64,000 nt of DNA from contig CAIIXF020000007.1 in the NCBI GenBank assembly GCA_903813345.2, forward strand, positions 19,579,564 through 19,643,563, in the 5' to 3' direction. The position numbers were made by a program, and so were the translations under genes. Positions 49,830 through 61,615 of this stretch are shown here, piece by piece; the first letter of the stretch is position 1; each line of letters starts with the position of its first letter. The stretch is from Owenia fusiformis (lineage: Eukaryota > Annelida > Polychaeta > Sabellida > Oweniidae). Below the pieces are notes generated by a model. That model was given only the letters and a program-made list of their open reading frames with translations, was not told where the DNA came from and made no database searches.

Positions 49830-50322
49830 ACCTGCACATCGCTCCAAAACGCAATATGTTGACATATATATTGTTTTTACATTTTTAAGCTCTAATATAA
49901 AGTTTATGTAAATAAAAATTGTTTTTTCTGCGTAATATCAAAGAACAATCATTTAGTTAAAAAAAATAAAAAAGAGTATGCGGGATTTGAACCCGGGCCT
50001 CCCGCGCGCTAGACGAGAATTCTACCGCTACACCACCGCGTTATTATGAAAGGTGGAAGTAATTAAAAGCTACTTATTTTGAATGCTATGATTCGGAAGT
50101 GACGTCACGTTCTTCATTTAGAAACCTTTCCAAAATCATATCGTCGGCGCCGATCGAAGCAATTCAATGAAAAATCTTTGAAATGACACATTTATCGTAA
50201 GTATACATTCTACACAAGATTTGCCCCATTTGTTCATCATTCTATAATCTTTCATTTAGCTCAAAATGATAAAGTTCACCCCCGAAACAACCCAAGATTG
50301 CGTTTTGGAGCGATGTGCAGGT
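49830..50322. mobile_element. 493-bp TTAA MITE with a tRNA-like insert
   Basis: 26-nt perfect inverted ends beginning ACCTGCACATCGCTCC, flanked by TTAA at 49826-49829 and 50323-50326, as for piggyBac or Kolobok elements. It holds a tRNA-like sequence (49976-50042) and a TGACGTCA palindrome near 50100. Confidence 0.85.
49976..50042 (-). pseudogene. tRNA-like sequence, probably tRNA-derived pseudogene
   Basis: On the - strand it shows GTAGCGGTAGAATTC (D arm), a five-pair anticodon stem around CTAGCGC (anticodon position AGC) and GGGTTCAAATCCCG (T loop, B box). The 5' and 3' acceptor strands do not pair, and one T-stem pair is a C-C mismatch. It resembles tRNA-Gly/GCC outside the anticodon. T-rich DNA follows its 3' end. 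Confidence 0.6.
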
Positions 50323-50326
50323 TTAA

Positions 50327-50729
50327 GGTTCAGCTGGAAAGTAACATTTTGGTAAAAATTGCCATACCTGCACATGTTATTTTCTGGTACATAATTAAGT
50401 ATGAAGGCATGTGTGTATTTCCTTGCTTTTTTCAGGAAAGTATCATTACACTGTCTACTTTTAGTAAACCTGGAAACAGGTCAATGGTAGCTCCTGTGTT
50501 GTCTGGAAACTTTGAAAGAAAATTTGGAAAAACACAAAGTGTGAAATATCAGAATTTCCTGGAGTTCCCATTGAACGCCTACCAGTTATTCTAAAAGAAG
50601 ACAATGTAATGATACTTTCCTGAAAAAAGCAAGGAAATTGATACATGCCTTCATACTTTATTTTGTACCAGAAAATAACATGTGCAGGTATAGCAATTTT
50701 TTACCAAAATGTTACTTTCCAGCTGTACC
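50327..50729. mobile_element. 403-bp TTAA foldback element
   Basis: Inverted arms of about 140 bp: GGTTCAGCTGGAAAGTAAC at the left, and GTTACTTTCCAGCTGTACC at the right. TTAA at both edges (50323-50326, 50730-50733). The left TTAA is shared with the neighbouring MITE. Confidence 0.8.
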
Positions 50730-51560
50730 TTAAGGATTTAAGCCCTGAACTCAGTGCAAATCATTCCTCATAAAGGTGTTACTCCAAGTTACTTTTTGCA
50801 AGGGTCAAGTTGGCAAAGCATCATGAAAAAAAACAGATCAAAAAATATTTACTAAAACTTTAATTATTTTTAGGGGCAATTTGATGGCACATACTGTATT
50901 TTTTATTTCTGAAGTCATGCATTGGTAGATCCCTATAACTGCAATCCAACAAACTTTGTAATTAACTTAATCCATCCGTGGGAATATACATAAATCCTTG
51001 TGTCACCCACTTAATTGTATACTTTATTGTATGTATTTATGAAATAAACAAATTGAAATTCAAAGAATGACCTTGGGTTGGTTATTGGTTATATAATGCA
51101 GTGCAGTTATATGAAATACTGTGTTCGGATTGGCTGGAATGGGACACACCTTGCCTAGCTGTGTGTGAATGTTAGATAAGCGTACATTAATGCAACAAGT
51201 GCATGGTCCAACATATTCATCCTATCACAATATGCATAATAATTATTTTCACACTTTGCAAAGGATTTTCATTAATGATTTTAAAAAAGCAACACAATTC
51301 AACTTGAACTTGTAAAATTTCTTAGGGCACAGTATGTTTTGACATTAAGCCATCTAGAAATGTACAAAAAATCAAATAATCATGCATTAAACTTTCGTTT
51401 TGAAGTGTCAAACCTGATATAAGATTAACTTGTCATAGCACTATTCATGGGAAGATGTAAATGCATGTTTACTATAATTGGCAATGCATCCTGAACATTC
51501 AGCATACACTCCATTCTGTCATTCTGTGGAACTGTTTTGATTGGCAGAATAACATAGATG

Positions 51561-51646
51561 TACAGTAAAACCTGTGTAAGTTGAACACTTGTAACTTCTG
51601 AAGTGTTTCACTTGGGAGGCGATCCACTAACACAGGTTTGACTGTA
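51561..51646. mobile_element. 86-bp pogo-like MITE
   Basis: TACAGTAAAACCTGTGTAAG to ACACAGGTTTGACTGTA: nearly the whole element is terminal inverted repeat, bounded by TA. Confidence 0.75.
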
Positions 51647-52771
51647 TATACCTGGTATACTGCATGTTACTTTTTGCTATATAACTGTTATGCATTTTTG
51701 TTAATGGGAATATTTCTAGTGATCAAGGTAAAAAAAATCATGTCACAATGTACATGTACTCAGTTCAAGATTACATTCTTAGGTCAGGGTCAATTTGCTG
51801 TGTTATATATTATATTTTTAGAAAAATGACCAACAAATATTTTTCATCAACCATCTCTCAAAAAGACACAAATATCAATATGTATAAATTATGATAAGAT
51901 AACATATATATTTCATTTGTGTTGTTATAATATAATTTTCATTGCACTATATAATATATTTTATCAACAAGACTCTGAATACAAGTACTGTACAATATCT
52001 TAAGGACATAAGTTCCAGAACTGAATTATAATACAAACATAAAATCATATGTACCTTCTTACACACAGATAAATACATATAGCTAGAGATATAACATAGA
52101 CAATATAAACTTTATACAAAACTGCACTTTAAAGAACTCTTTTTCCATTATGTAGGTTTATACATTGTGTTTTGACTAACAGTATCTCATGGCACTGAGG
52201 AGGTTCCTCAGAATTCCCATTAAATAGGACTTTATTCTTACAATATCAAACAATTTTCATGTTCATTATATGTTCTAATCTTAGCTCTTACATGGTCGTG
52301 GCTAGAATCCAAAAAAGGCGAGGCAAATCTAAATTGGCGAGGCAATTTTGGGTTGAAGAGGAAATAACACAATACTATAAGTCTTCATTTCCACATTTTC
52401 ATTAGAAAACATGTATTCAGTTAATGCATTTCTGCTAAATTTTGGAAAGGCAGTTGCCTTGTCTGGCTCCTCATGCCTGGCTATGCCATTACTTAATCCA
52501 TTAATGTCCTTCAGGACTCTCAATAGTTGGCAGAAATATGGTGGTTGTGTTATGCACATAAACATGTAAATATCACGTAAAACGTATCACTTAATTTAAA
52601 TATTCTACACTGAAAATACCAAATAACATTTAAATCTTCTTTCATCTAAAAACATAATTATGTTCATTCTTGTAATTAATTTAGTGTGTTTGTTGTATTA
52701 CTTCTGCAATATTTACATGTTATCAAATGCAAGTTGTGAACTATACTTGTCAATAGACAGAAAGTCCAGCC

Positions 52772-52938
52772 TACAGTAAAACCTGTGTAAGAAGAACACA
52801 TTTTCTTACTTCTAAAAGTGTTCCATTTGGGAGGTGTTCCATTTGATATTAAGGCCATTGGTCATAGAGCTATAAAAGTGTTCCACTCATGAATTAGTTC
52901 CACTAACAGAGGTGTTCAATTTAAAAAGTTTTACTGTA
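52772..52938. mobile_element. 167-bp pogo-like MITE
   Basis: TACAGTAAAACCTGTGTAAG to AAAAAGTTTTACTGTA with TA edges and GTGTTCCA words inside; same family as 51561 and 4702. Confidence 0.75.
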
Positions 52939-53026
52939 CTTGGCAACATTATGTCACCTTCAACAGTAGGCCTTTTACAATGTCCACTGTTCAGTAGCAT
53001 GTCACACAAGTTTCTCAATCCTGACC

Positions 53027-53080
53027 TCAGAACCTAACCTCCATGGGAACATTGTAGAAAAGTATATATGCAGCTGAAGT
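53027..53080 (-). CDS. USP last exon
   Basis: Encodes [17 protein letters not shown] and [11 protein letters not shown] is the conserved end of the USP8 catalytic domain. Confidence 0.92.
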   Translation of the reverse strand, partial: TSAAYILFYNVPMEVRF

Positions 53081-56000
53081 CTGAAAAAAATAATTAAATA
53101 GATTATTGTTGGAGGGTAACTCATACTTATAAGGAAACTAATGGAATAAAAGTAACATTATAAATGTATATTCCAAATTCTGAAATACGCTAAAATCCAG
53201 TTTGTGCGAAATGACTGGAACCATAACAATCATTGAATGGGGATATGAAGTTGGTAGGTAATTTATTATGATTTTCTATCCATTCCAATTAAATTAATTA
53301 TGATCAACTCCTGTGGCAAAAATAGGTTTGCCCAATATTCAATAAATAGGGCATAAACATGCGAAATGCCACCACCAGCCATTTGTTATAGATGCCAAAT
53401 GTCAAACACTAAACACCATCCACAAAAAAGCTGGATACTATAATAATACCACTTCACCACTCATGGTGGTGAAGTAAAAATTAAGTCACACGTCATGCAT
53501 GTCATGTGTACTATTAAACTGTTTATAGCCTAATGCACTATCAGGACGTACCTTAACTTCTCTCTCAGACATATCTGAAACCATGTGATCATCAAACCTA
53601 TGCCAGCGTTCTGTCAAGCTATTCCTGCTAAAGGCAGTATCTGAAAATATGAATTTTATAAATAGACATATTCTAACAGACAAGGGCTATATACTGATTT
53701 TACACCCAAAATGTAATTATCTATGTTTGTGGATGGGCTGCGGGAAATACATACTGCAAAAATCATTGAAAGATGATTGCCCCCATAGAATGAAATATTT
53801 ACTTAATATTTTTGGGGAGAGGGAATAGCACTGATATTAGGATCTAGTCCCTCAGCTGCACATAATAAGTGGTACTTTATTTCTAATTCAGTGGTGGAGG
53901 ACCCCCCCCCCACCCTCCACTTACATGAGAAATATCAACAGGTATTTTGCAGAAATATTCAAAACCAATTGTCAAAAATAACATCATGACAGACAAAATA
54001 GATTTAAATGTGTTTTTAGAAACAAATCCAGTCAAAAATGCAACATTAAACCTCTATTTTACATTGATGTGTTTGAAGAAAAAACTACATGCATTTTGTA
54101 TAAATCAAGAGTAATATATTTTTTGTACTTACAATGACCTCCTTCCATTGTGCCATAGTGGTTCTGCAAATAAAAATTGTGAAGGAGAATTGAATTCATT
54201 TGATATTCTGAATAAATGAGAAAGTAATATTACTAGAGTATCATTTATTATATTAAATGGTGTTCAAAAATAATAAATTTTATGTAAGTCTCAGTCAAGA
54301 ATGTGACTTTTCCATGAGAAAGGCCAAACAGGCACCATAAAATACATATTGCAAAAAATAGTACATCCATATCTAATCCAGTATTAACCAGAAGTCTCAT
54401 ATTCACTTTTGGATCTAATTATTAGATAAGTAAGAAACTTAAAACAGGAAAATACTAGTCTTATTTCAAGACTGTGGACCCTTATCTACTTCTCCAACAC
54501 ATGATGAAAAGAAGATAGGGAGGGGGGGGGGGGGGTCCAGGGTCCCGAAGCAAGACTAGGAAAATACAATAAATTGAAGATATCTTTTTCGTAAAAAATG
54601 AGAGAAGTAATATGTATTTTCACCATAATATAAAATTGACCTTACAATGAGATTGATTAAGCCTTAAATCAATGGTATTATGATATTTTCTTTGAGAATA
54701 TTATATTACTCCTCCTTTCCTCTTAATAAATAACATCTATTTGTAAAATAACTTACTGAAACTGCGTATAAGTTGTAAGGCTTTGTCCTCTTAGGGCCCT
54801 GTATGATACCGTTCAATGACATATCCCTCAGTGGAAAGTCAACTGTTGTAGTTATCTTCTGCCTAAATTGATGACTATCAAACCAGAACCTGAAAAATTT
54901 AATCAATTTTACCCTGGTCATATTTGTAAATTTTCTGCCCTCTAGGGCTAGGACTAGAACTGATGATTTAACACTTTGGGTGAACCAGTCTGAGAGTACA
55001 TTTAACTAAGATCCACAACACAAATATTTTTTACATAGATAGAGAACTGTCATTGGGGGATAAGTCACTCTGCTTGGCAAGGTGAGACAGAGGCATATTG
55101 AGAGTGTGAGACAAACCCCCAACTCTTGAAAAGGGTAAGTACATTTCAGATGTCATGAGAGTCTTGGGATTTTGATTTTAATTAATATTATTGTGAACTA
55201 TAATGAATCTAAATTCTTAAGGAGTACATGCTTAGATCAAGAAAATCTATTTTCAACCGCATTATAAAGCCATCCCCTATGTGGGAATTTCATCCAATCC
55301 TCCTAAACAAATTGTCTTGCCAAAGTACACCATTTATAAAGTATTTTCAGGAACCAAAAGTTCTGTTTACCCCCTCTATGTTTTCTTCACCAACTTACCT
55401 TTTGAGACAAATAATCAAAACTGGTGGAGTTTTCCAGATATCTATTTTCTTGATCGCATCTCTCTTACATTTGCATCTTGGGCAGTTCCATCGACTATCA
55501 CCTGTCATTTTTTCCTCTTTAAGGAATAGCTTGAAACAATCCTGAAAGAATTTTTCAACATTGGAGGCACTGAGCAGACAAAAACACTGGTGTTAAAATA
55601 TAGTATTCTTAGACTATTCTAGTACCGTTTTATGAATAGAAAACATTTAAATCACTGTCAGATTAATCACAAAGGGGACATGCCATTAAGAGGCCATTCT
55701 CTGACTTAGTCATTTTTTCAAAAGTGTCAAAATAAAAAAATTCATGAAAAGTTCTTAAAATATTCTGAATAACAAGTTGAATATATATATTTAATGATGG
55801 CACAAGCAAAAGTCTGAAAATTAACATGAAATGAAGGGTTTTGACAGATGCAAAAGATGGTAGATTTGTGATGAAGAAATAAAGGTTTTTGCAGTAACAA
55901 CACAATTACCTCGAAGTTATCCGTTATGAGAGGCTGAGGACTAAACTTGACATAATTTTCAATCTCAGATTATCAGTTGTATCTAACTTCTGAACTTAAG

Positions 56001-59000
56001 CCGGACAGCCACTCAGAATGTATATGGAGCCCATAAGATTCATTTTTCTCAATTGAAGTCACTTTTTCTGTTTTTAGCTTCAGAGGATAGGAGGTACATG
56101 AACATGCTAAGTTTACCTAGATCACAAGCCTTACCACAAATATAAAGTATATAGGAATAGAGTTGATATGTATGAAAACTTTAAACTTCACATTTTATTG
56201 GGGATGGAACTTGTGGACCATGTGTATTTCTAACTTCTTCACATGTACATGGATCTAAAATTGTGGCAGCCATCTTGGATTTGTCATATTATGTGGACAT
56301 GGTTTTGGTTGTGCTGAATTTGTTTCAAAATAACATTTCTTGTATACCTAAGTGAGATAGGCATTTGAAATTAAATACAGATAGTATACTTGACATTTAA
56401 TGCAGTAAACAGTAATACAATTCATTCTTACATAATAAGTGAGTCCAGACAAAAAGTTGTTATTGTGTTAGTTTAACTGGGCATAAATTAAACTCATTGG
56501 CATTGGTTTTCTTAATTGGCTTGGATAAATGTTGTTCTGCTTATTCAGAAAAGGAGTATAGTTCAATATGCAAGTTCACATTCGTTCCATCCTCTTGTAG
56601 AAATGAATCTCATATTATTTCATCTCAAATATAGAACACAAAAATATAATAAAAAACAAGTTTCTATTAATTGCAAAAGTTAGCTTCTATGTCATGACTG
56701 AGTTTGGGTTCCGCTTCTAGGGAAAAAATATCCATCTGGAAATATCGTATTGATGATTGCTATATACGAGGGTTGTCCCAGAAGTAATGCACTATATGCT
56801 CTAACTTTATCAATAATTGATATTTTTCCATTAAATTTTCAGTAAATGTTCCTTAGAGACATTTTGATTATTCTAAAAAGATTCATGTTGACTGATAAAA
56901 CTATATTGATGTTATAATAAAATCAAGTTGGTGTGTTTAAGTAGGGCGGGGCAGGTTATACAGTCACGTCAAAAGGAATAAAAAATTGAAAATATGAAAT
57001 AATTAATCAACAAATGCCATTTGGGGAAGCTATAAGAAGTATGCTCAAAAACACGTTTTAAGATAATAAACTACTATGAGCACATCCTAGATTTAATGAA
57101 TGTATATTATGCACAGTGTTCCATTTCACATTTTCTCAAAATATTGACCTTTGCATGTTATGTACTTTTGATGCCTGTCAAGTCAAACACTCTCGGCAAT
57201 TTCTTCAACTTTGACTTGTTGAGTTTTTGCCTCTTATGTTTGGAGTTGTCATCCAGGGTCAAATCGTCTCTTTTAAAACTCTTCTGCCACCCCATAATTG
57301 TAGTTCTATCTGGTATATACTCCTTATATACTTTCTTCAAGGTAGCATTGTTTTGCGTGGCTGTGAGTCCAAGTGAAGTATGAAATTAGGCCACCAAACG
57401 CAATGCCTTCTGTTATCAGGTGAAAATTGCAGCCATTTTTGCAATTTCTTGCCTGTGACTGTATTTGAATTCGTGACAATTGAAATGTGGTATTATGACA
57501 CCACAGTGGTAAATGTCATTATTTGTACTTGGTTAACATCATGCTGAATAAATTTAACAATTTCCCAAACATTTTGACCATTTAAAGGAAAGAAATATTA
57601 ATAAAATAACACTTTCGATATTTTCATAATTAGAAAAATTGGTACCTGCCCCGCCCACCCCTACCCCCATGTTGTTATAGCAACCATATTGAGACTTAAT
57701 ATTAATGTTGGATGCTGAAACTTCAGGATATAATAGATGAAACTTCAATTGTTATATACACAAAATTTCAGCTGAATTGAAGAATATTAAAGAAAGTTAG
57801 AGCATATAGTGCATTACTTCTGGGACAACCCTCGTACACTCCATATTTAATCCTCCCAGTAAATAACATTGATATACAGTATACATAGAGGATATCCTAT
57901 GATTTAAGAGTGATATGATTTTTATCCACGAATGGATATGATATCTGCACGAGCGAGCGTAGCGAGAGAGTGCAGATTTCAATAACCATGAGTGGATTAA
58001 AATCATATCACGAGTAAATCATAGGATGTTCTTTTTATTCCATAGTTAAAGTCATCATCAGAATCTTCAGAAATTAAGTCATTTAATTCGAATTTTCCAA
58101 ACGATCCGGCGATGTTGACACTTAGCCTCGTTTTGAGTCTGAAGTAGCAAAAATCCATAAACCATCGCATACGACGTCGTATGTCATGGCTAAAAAACCG
58201 TATGCTATGGTTAAGTGAAAATTTGTCAAAAATATCATATTTTACCACTGATTACAAAAATACCGTTTTTATTTTCACATGTTATCCTATGAATATCATG
58301 CTAACTATGGAATAAAAGTATATATGACATCAAGGATCTGGGGTTTGGGTAATGTGAGACATGAGGCCACTTGTCTTTTTGAATCTCATATTCAATATTC
58401 TTTCTTTAAACCCTCATATTTAATATTTTTGGAGTGGTAATTCAATTATGTACCTATTTTTTATTCGTTATCCCATAGTTGAACTCTGTTCCACTCTGTT
58501 AGGTAACATGAAAACATATTTATGATATTTTGTAAATGCGTGGAAAAAGTGATATCTGTGGAATACGGAAAATATTTCACAGATATTACCTTTTGGCAGG
58601 GATTTGAAAACTACCACCAATATGATGTGTTTTGTTACATAGTGATTTCATGACATCACGGGGATGAATGAATGAATGGATGTTGTTTTGATATGCTTTG
58701 TTTAGTTTTAGAGGTGAACTATGGGAAAAATAGAACATCCTATGAATTTTCGTGATATTGTGTTAATCCAACTCATTGATATCAATATCTGCGCTAATTC
58801 GCTATGCTAACTTGGCAAGATATTGATATCAACTCGGAGATAAAGATAAAATCATTTAAAATCATATGATATCCTATACATATCCTTTACTGTGCTACAA
58901 CTTTCTCATATGTTATATATGTTATATATATATATTGCCCTATGTGCTTTTCCATGAAAATAATTTAATCGTATCTTTTCTTCAGTATTTCATATATTAC

Positions 59001-60656
59001 ATTTTAATATATTTAAATTGGTTAATATTTATATACTATTTACTTAGACAACAATAAATAAAGATTTTTTTGTAAAAACACCAAAAATGGTATATGATCT
59101 TTAAATGACTGTTGCATGAACATCAAAGCTCAAAATTCGCTGAAATTGTAATTTTATAAAGCACAAATGATTTTTCTTCAATATGATATGCATTATTATC
59201 AGATATCTTTGTGGGCTAAAAAGGGCCCTTAATGACACCCGTCCTTTACCTGTAAAGAACAGCTTCTTGAAGTTGGAACAGGGAGAGTGATGTACATGAA
59301 TACATCAAACTTCACTGATGTTTTACCACAGGTTAGACAAGTAAGTGTGGATTTCAACTGCCCCTGAAAAATACAGTCAATTTTAAATGAATTTCAATAT
59401 TCACTATACAATACAGAATACATTTTGTATTATCAATTTATTCAGATATCTAAAAAGGGCCCAGTCTTAATATACCCCTTAAAATCAAACAGTCTGCAAT
59501 TTTCACTAACAATTTATTTACAATGTAGATACAATCTTCCTTCTGTATTTAGGCCTGATAAATCCCTTTCGTGAGTGGACTGGCAAGTGCAATAATTATA
59601 AGAGACAAATGCACACCTTAGTGATTTATTCACACACTAGTTATAAAGCAAACAATTTAAACTGCAATATTTACAGAAAATAAGGTTTCTACCAATTTGC
59701 ACCATTGAAAGACTGAAAATCCTTCATTGATGCAAGTTTATGTATATTCTTTATGAGCTTTGATTTAATTTTGTACCCTGTTTCATTTACATGCATAAAA
59801 TGCCTCAGAAATATGTTGTATGTGAAATATGTATTTTTACCTGGAATAGTTCTACCATGATTGACTGATTGAATTGTTTGTGGACCTGCCACGCCTTCTC
59901 TGCTGCTGTATGATCAGGTTGACCACTAAAGTCATCTTCCTTTGCTTGAGGCCTATTTTTCACCTGGAAAAACCAAATTCCTGGTTATAGGACTGAGGGG
60001 TTTTTTGACATTACTTCTTTAGGCATAATATCAGAGTTTGGGATAGAGGGATTTTTTTCCTGAAAGCTGATTTTATAAACAATACAGTAAAACCCCTACA
60101 TATATGTATATCTGAACACCTTTCTAAAGCCTCTCAATGTGAACATTTTTTCAGTCCCATTTTTAATCTACCATAGATTTCCATGTTAAAAAACCTTGAA
60201 ATATTGAAACCCGCTGAACCATACACTTTTGGCTAGTCTCTTTGACATTCAGATTAGACAGGTTTCTGTATATATTTTTTGACAGATGAATTTAAAGGTT
60301 TGATGATAGGATCTCAATGGCCTCAAATGAAGCTTTCATCAAATTCATAATATATTACGAGAATTCGAACATGAATATGTTAGCTTATCATCTACCTATA
60401 AAAGCAGAAAATTTAGCGACAAAATGTTCAAACGACAAATTCTGGTTGATCAAAGAATCAAATTCATTACACTCAGATATCACAGTTGAAGTATTTATTA
60501 ATTGAACAAAACATAATCATGTATTGACTATTCGTGTAGCTTACTTACTCTATTGCAATCTTCATGTATTCCATCTAACAGAAATACAAGAAGTTCCTGG
60601 GAGTCTTGTTGACTAAACCCTCCAAACAGGGGTTGAAAGTACTTATCCACTGTACA
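53027..60656 (-). CDS. USP8-like ubiquitin-specific protease, C-terminal part (8 exons, 5' incomplete)
   Basis: Cysteine protease that removes ubiquitin from substrates; USP8 acts on endosomal receptors and ESCRT partners. Eight exons join to 795 nt (264 aa plus stop). In order: [20 protein letters not shown], a helical insert, two zinc pairs (CLTC; CPRC), [58 protein letters not shown] (catalytic His in GGHY), [19 protein letters not shown] (Asp in FDDH) and [13 protein letters not shown]. The order and the ending match USP8 better than USP2 or USP21. The catalytic Cys box (GNTC) and any MIT or rhodanese domain would lie 5' of 60656. I did not find them up to 64000, so the gene probably continues beyond the window. 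Confidence 0.9.
53552..53640 (-). CDS. USP exon g
   Basis: Encodes [20 protein letters not shown] and [10 protein letters not shown]. Includes the catalytic Asp region. GHYTAYC in vertebrates is GHYTAFS here. Confidence 0.93.
54133..54163 (-). CDS. USP exon f (31-nt micro-exon)
   Basis: Encodes [10 protein letters not shown] and one base of Tyr; supplies the catalytic His motif GGHY across the junction. Acceptor TTTGCAG, donor GTAAGT. Confidence 0.92.
54757..54889 (-). CDS. USP exon e
   Basis: Encodes [36 protein letters not shown] and PYNLYAVS, completing the LKRF box. Confidence 0.93.
55399..55541 (-). CDS. USP exon d (second zinc pair)
   Basis: Encodes [36 protein letters not shown] and [12 protein letters not shown]. 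Vertebrate USP8 has HLKRF; the residue before LKR is Cys here. Phase 2 out. Confidence 0.93.
56767..57834. mobile_element. 1.07-kb mariner relic
   Basis: CGAGGGTTGTCCCAGAAGTA at the left with exact complement at the right, continuing to about 40 nt; TA on both sides. It carries a transposase N-terminal remnant on the - strand. Confidence 0.85.
57158..57340 (-). pseudogene. Mariner transposase N-terminal remnant
   Basis: Reads [20 protein letters not shown] and [16 protein letters not shown], matching the mariner pattern T...W...FK.GD..L.D..R..R, part of the helix-turn-helix region. In-frame similarity extends upstream without an ATG. The DDD catalytic part is absent. Confidence 0.55.
57880..58890. 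repeat. Palindromic repeat cluster in USP intron
   Basis: Arms at 57893-57950 (ATCCTATGATTTAAGAGTGA) and 57982-58035 are inverted around CGAGCGAGCGTAGCGAGAGA. Related arms recur near 58270 and 58740-58880, with TTATTCCATAG and complement at 58037 and 58307. Confidence 0.55.
59250..59363 (-). CDS. USP exon c (first zinc pair)
   Basis: Encodes [19 protein letters not shown] and [15 protein letters not shown] is the first CxxC of the USP zinc site. Confidence 0.92.
59841..59963 (-). CDS. USP exon b
   Basis: Encodes [20 protein letters not shown] and [21 protein letters not shown], like the USP8 segment AWQKHKQLNESIIVALFQG. Confidence 0.9.
60083..60260. mobile_element. Pogo-like MITE, right end unclear
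   Basis: TACAGTAAAACCCCTACATA, then CTGAACACCTTTCTAAAGCC. Only the left end is clear. Confidence 0.4.
60549..60656 (-). CDS. USP exon a (QQDSQE motif)
   Basis: Encodes [20 protein letters not shown] and [16 protein letters not shown], the QQDAxE-type box of USPs. Phase 0 both sides. Its acceptor and start are repeated in two further copies upstream. Confidence 0.9.
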
Positions 60657-60819
60657 CTGAAAATAGTAAAGGCATATACTATTTAACTCTCCTTGCAGTG
60701 GTCCAAATATTTATCCACTGAACACTGAAAACATTAAAAGGCATACAATATTTTAACTCTCCTAGCAGAGATTGAATATATTTATCCTCTGTACACTGAA
60801 AATATCAAATGGCATACAA
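60641..60819. repeat. Three tandem copies of the USP exon a edge
   Basis: Units of about 68-71 nt start at 60641, 60709 and 60780. Each carries the acceptor (minus: TTTTCAG|TGTACAGTGGATAA or a near form), and the first two also extend about 40 nt into exon sequence. The third is cut by the Helitron-like terminus at 60820. Confidence 0.75.
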
Positions 60820-61615
60820 CCAGAACAACGGCAACGCCAAAGCGTAGCGAATCCCATCGAACAGCCATGGATGGCATTTTTACAAACAAAGTATTTAGCA
60901 AAAATGGCAGGCATTTTTCAAAATGGCCGCCTTCTACCAAAAGTGTCATTAGACCATTTGCCATACTTATAGTATTCACATACCAAATATGAACAAAATC
61001 GCTCCACTACTTTTCGAGTTATAGTAAAATACGTTAAAATGGTGGCCATTTTGAAAAATGGCCGCCTTCTACCAAAAGTGTCATTAGACAGTGTGCCATG
61101 CTTATAGTATTCACATACCAAATATGAACAAAATCGCTTCACTACTTTTCGAATTATTATAAAATACGTTAAAATGGCGGCCATTTTTCAAATTTTTTTT
61201 CAAAATGGCCACCTTCTACTAAAAGTGTCATAGGACAGTGTGTCATGCTTTTAGTATTCACATACCAAATATGACCAAAATCGCTCCACTACTTTTCGAG
61301 TTATAGTAAAATACGTTAAAATGGCGGCCATTTTGAAAAATGGCCGCCTTCTACCAAAAGTGTCATTAGACAGTGTGCCATGCTTATAGTATTCACATAC
61401 CAAATATGAACAAAATCGCTTCACTACTTTTCGAGTTATAGTAAAATAGGTTAAAATGGCGGCCATTTTTCAAAATGGCGGCCATTTTTTAAAATGGCCA
61501 CCTTCTACCAAAAGTGTCTTTAGACAGTGTGCAATGTTTATAGTATTCACATACCAAATATGAACAAAATCGCTCCACTACTTTTCGAGTTACAGCAAAA
61601 ATCGTAAAATAACGA

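Larger units (their letters stand above)
50734..53026. other. 3' flank of USP gene: two pogo-like MITEs, otherwise nothing recognised
   Basis: On the - strand, AATAAA (complement of TTTATT at 51023-51028) is one possible end signal, far from the stop. A fuzzy MITE-like pair with GTGGCTAG/CCTGGCTATGCCA ends lies near 52291-52490. Confidence 0.35.

Noticed and set aside
49976-50042. Functional tRNA gene
   Set aside because: The acceptor strands do not pair and the T stem has a mismatch; it lies inside a MITE.
60918-61466. ORFs with MAAILTYFTITRKVVKRFC repeats
   Set aside because: They are translations of ~150-nt Helitron-like tandem units and vary with unit number.
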